Notes under the pieces: generated by a model
What the model was told of the DNA's origin: nothing
Seen by the model: the letters and a program-made list of their open reading frames with translations, nothing else
Databases searched by the model: none
Made by a program: the position numbers and the translations under genes
NCBI GenBank assembly: GCA_027074135.1
Contig: JALTDM010000357.1
Coordinates: 1 to 14,865, forward strand
Length of the DNA stretch: 14,865 bases
Reading direction: 5' to 3'
Origin: Bacteroidales bacterium
GTDB lineage: Bacteria; Bacteroidota; Bacteroidia; Bacteroidales; JALTDM01
Shown here: piece after piece, positions 12,821 to 14,865 of the stretch
Numbering within the stretch: position 1 is the stretch's first letter
Layout of the letters: the number at the start of each line of letters is the position of its first letter

Positions 12821-14865
12821 TTATTCCAATTTAATACCGACAACCAAGACATCATCAATTTGTTGATTTTTTCCTTTCCAAATGTCAAATTCTTTTTCTA
12901 ATATCTGTTTTTGCTTATCCAACCGATAACTTTTTATTTCACTCAACAATTTCACAAACCGTTTAACAGAATATTTTTTCTTACTTTCCACTCCAAATTG
13001 GTCTAAGTATCCGTCTGAAGATAGGTAAATTAAACTTATATCTGAAGCTAAATCATATTTTTTACTATTATAACTTATATCTCCTTTGGCAAATGGATCG
13101 CCTATGGAAAACAAATCTCCTTCGTAAATCTCTACACTACCCTCTCCAAATAAGAATACATATTGATTGGCAGAAGAAATCTCTATAAAACCTTCTTTTT
13201 TATTTACCCTGATAATTGCTATATCCATACCATCAAACGTATTCTCATCATTCCGCCCTTGTAAAGATTTTAATACACTTTTGTGTAATTCTCGTAATAT
13301 GTCTGCCGGAGAATGTAATTTTCTGTCCATTACCAATTCATTCAGCAAACTTATTCCTATCATACTCATAAAAGCTCCGGGAACCCCGTGACCCGTACAA
13401 TCAGCCAATGCGACTATAACATCATCATCTTTAATTTCGTAGAACCAATAAAAGTCTCCACTAACTATATCTTTCGGTCTAAAAAATACAAATGCATCTT
13501 TAAATAATTCTTTTAGTTTATTTTCATCAGGCAATACAGCATTCTGTATCTTTTTTGCATATTCAATGCTATCGGTTAATTTTTCATTTATGACTTCAAG
13601 GTTTTCTTTTTGTTTTGTTATAAGTTTATTTTGCTCCAATATCTGATCTCTTTGTGCCTCAATTTCTTCTTTTTGAATTATTATTTCCATAGTTCTTTCT
13701 TTCACCATCTTCTCTAACCTTTTCTTTGCACCCAACAACCGTTTAAAGTTTAACCAAACAATTAATGCAACCAGCCCTGCACCTCCCAACAAATAAAGAA
13801 TATAAGCCCACCATGTCATATACCACGGCGGTAAAACTGTAAAACGAAAAGTTGCTATTTTACTTTCCTCTCCATAAACATTTTTTGCTTTTACTTTAAA
13901 AATGTATTCTCCCTGAGGAAGATTAGTATATTTTGTAAAGGTTTCGCTTCCCCAAGGACTCCACTTCTCATCAAAGCCTTCTAAAAAATAAGAATATTCT
14001 ATTTTGTCAGGAACTTCGAAAAAAGGAGAAACAAATGAAAAGAAAACAGTATTATAATTATACGGTAAAATAACATTAGGGTTCGTATTATTTAATGCTA
14101 AAATCGAATCTCCAATCGTTTTAACAGATTTAATTATACAATTAAAAGGAATAACTTGTCTATAGTAATTTTTAGGGAAATTATATAAAACATCTGCAGA
14201 AACACCCCAAACTAAGTTTTCATCATTATCAACATAAATGTTGAAAATTCCTTTGCTTTTTAAAGACCTGAAAGAATGATTATCTAAAAAAATTGTATCT
14301 CTTCTTATAATTAATTTTGTAAAATAATTACCACTTGGTAAAATGTATATCTTTTGTTTACTTAACCTATATCTTTCAGAATAAGTTGGTAGAACTTCTT
14401 CTGTAAATGAATACTTAGATAGTTTTACTTTATAATGCCAGTCTTTTAGACTATCCGTGAGAGTATCTAGATACAAAACCTTTATTGCATTTTTTTTGTC
14501 CCTGGAAAACGTAAACAACGTATCATTTATCATAAAAAAAGAAAGTTCCCCTTCCTTTTTTAATTTTATTTTTTTTATAAATGGCGTTCCATTTTTGACA
14601 TTAAAATTAATTTTTACAACCCAATTATTACGTGCTACAGCATACAATTTATTTTTGTCATATTCATATGTATAAATAACAGAATTTCCCAATTTTACAA
14701 AAACAGGGTTTTCCCAACTACCATCTTTAAATTTTAACATTACAACACCATCATAAGTATTAACATAAAAAACAGAAGAATCGTAAAAAGAAGTATATAT
14801 ATTATATCCCATAATAGAATTAACTACACGTTTTACTTGACCTTTATTATAATAATATACACCTC
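12821..14865 (-). CDS. Partial membrane sensor SpoIIE-type phosphatase, paralog of the next gene (5' end outside window)
   Basis: The frame is open from the window edge to the stop at 12821; residues before the internal Met at 14812 (GVYYYNKGQVKRVVNSI) align with the paralog's AYYIKNDQPKLIDSSF, so the true start lies outside. Visible parts are the end of the propeller, a Y_Y_Y domain (IEYSYFLEGFDEKWSPW, NLPQGEYIFKVKAKN), a membrane helix (WWAYILYLLGGAGLVALIVWL), a coiled coil and a SpoIIE/PPM domain with RPKDIVSGDFYWF, DCTGHGVPGAF, LSSDGYLDQ and QIDDVLVVG, all with the metal-binding Asp residues kept. Its coiled coil is 21 residues longer than in the paralog at 9510-12740. The two genes are 80 nt apart with no terminator visible, so co-transcription is possible. 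Ligand and target protein are unknown. Confidence 0.92.
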   Translation of the reverse strand, partial: GVYYYNKGQVKRVVNSIMGYNIYTSFYDSSVFYVNTYDGVVMLKFKDGSWENPVFVKLGNSVIYTYEYDKNKLYAVARNNWVVKINFNVKNGTPFIKKIKLKKEGELSFFMINDTLFTFSRDKKNAIKVLYLDTLTDSLKDWHYKVKLSKYSFTEEVLPTYSERYRLSKQKIYILPSGNYFTKLIIRRDTIFLDNHSFRSLKSKGIFNIYVDNDENLVWGVSADVLYNFPKNYYRQVIPFNCIIKSVKTIGDSILALNNTNPNVILPYNYNTVFFSFVSPFFEVPDKIEYSYFLEGFDEKWSPWGSETFTKYTNLPQGEYIFKVKAKNVYGEESKIATFRFTVLPPWYMTWWAYILYLLGGAGLVALIVWLNFKRLLGAKKRLEKMVKERTMEIIIQKEEIEAQRDQILEQNKLITKQKENLEVINEKLTDSIEYAKKIQNAVLPDENKLKELFKDAFVFFRPKDIVSGDFYWFYEIKDDDVIVALADCTGHGVPGAFMSMIGISLLNELVMDRKLHSPADILRELHKSVLKSLQGRNDENTFDGMDIAIIRVNKKEGFIEISSANQYVFLFGEGSVEIYEGDLFSIGDPFAKGDISYNSKKYDLASDISLIYLSSDGYLDQFGVESKKKYSVKRFVKLLSEIKSYRLDKQKQILEKEFDIWKGKNQQIDDVLVVGIKLE

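Overview
The window is AT-rich chromosomal DNA from a member of the Bacteroidota, probably an uncultured or lightly characterised one. Four things point there: type IX secretion (T9SS) C-terminal sorting domains on surface proteins; a lipoprotein signal followed by a charged C-K-K-D-E stretch; two giant propeller/Y_Y_Y/SpoIIE sensor proteins of a kind common in this phylum; and promoter boxes of the Bacteroidota form TAnnTTTG in place of the E. coli -10. All genes read on the minus strand, so transcription runs from high to low coordinates.

Layout in transcription order. (1) 14865-9510: two tandem paralogous sensor phosphatases (the first cut by the window edge), each with a periplasmic propeller, Y_Y_Y domain, one membrane helix, coiled coil and cytoplasmic SpoIIE/PPM phosphatase. 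(2) 9501-8044: fabG then ppa, behind a TAnnTTTG box. (3) 8023-7861: a stand-alone tRNA-Gln(TTG) with its own promoter and a strong terminator. (4) 7826-6041: a tight fabI-greA-hit operon with a promoter box and a clear intrinsic terminator. (5) 6040-5018: about 1 kb without genes, full of short repeats: a dispersed motif in four copies, a family of GC-clamped palindromes and an (AAT)7 tract. (6) 5017-1: a predicted surface lipoprotein followed by at least three tandem paralogous T9SS cargo proteins, the last cut by the window edge.

The housekeeping part (fatty-acid synthesis steps FabG and FabI, pyrophosphate removal, transcript cleavage factor GreA, HIT nucleotide hydrolase, tRNA) is ordinary. 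The accessory interest lies at the two ends. The T9SS array shows near-identical ends and junctions around divergent middles, as expected if tandem duplication was followed by recombination or gene conversion. A 42-nt remnant of the lipoprotein gene's 3' end is fused, in another reading frame, to the 3' end of each T9SS gene whose end is visible. This remnant supplies their stop codon and records how the array formed. The two SpoIIE paralogs differ in coiled-coil length by exactly 21 residues (three heptads). I see no CRISPR array, transposase, phage gene, toxin-antitoxin pair or recognised defence system here.
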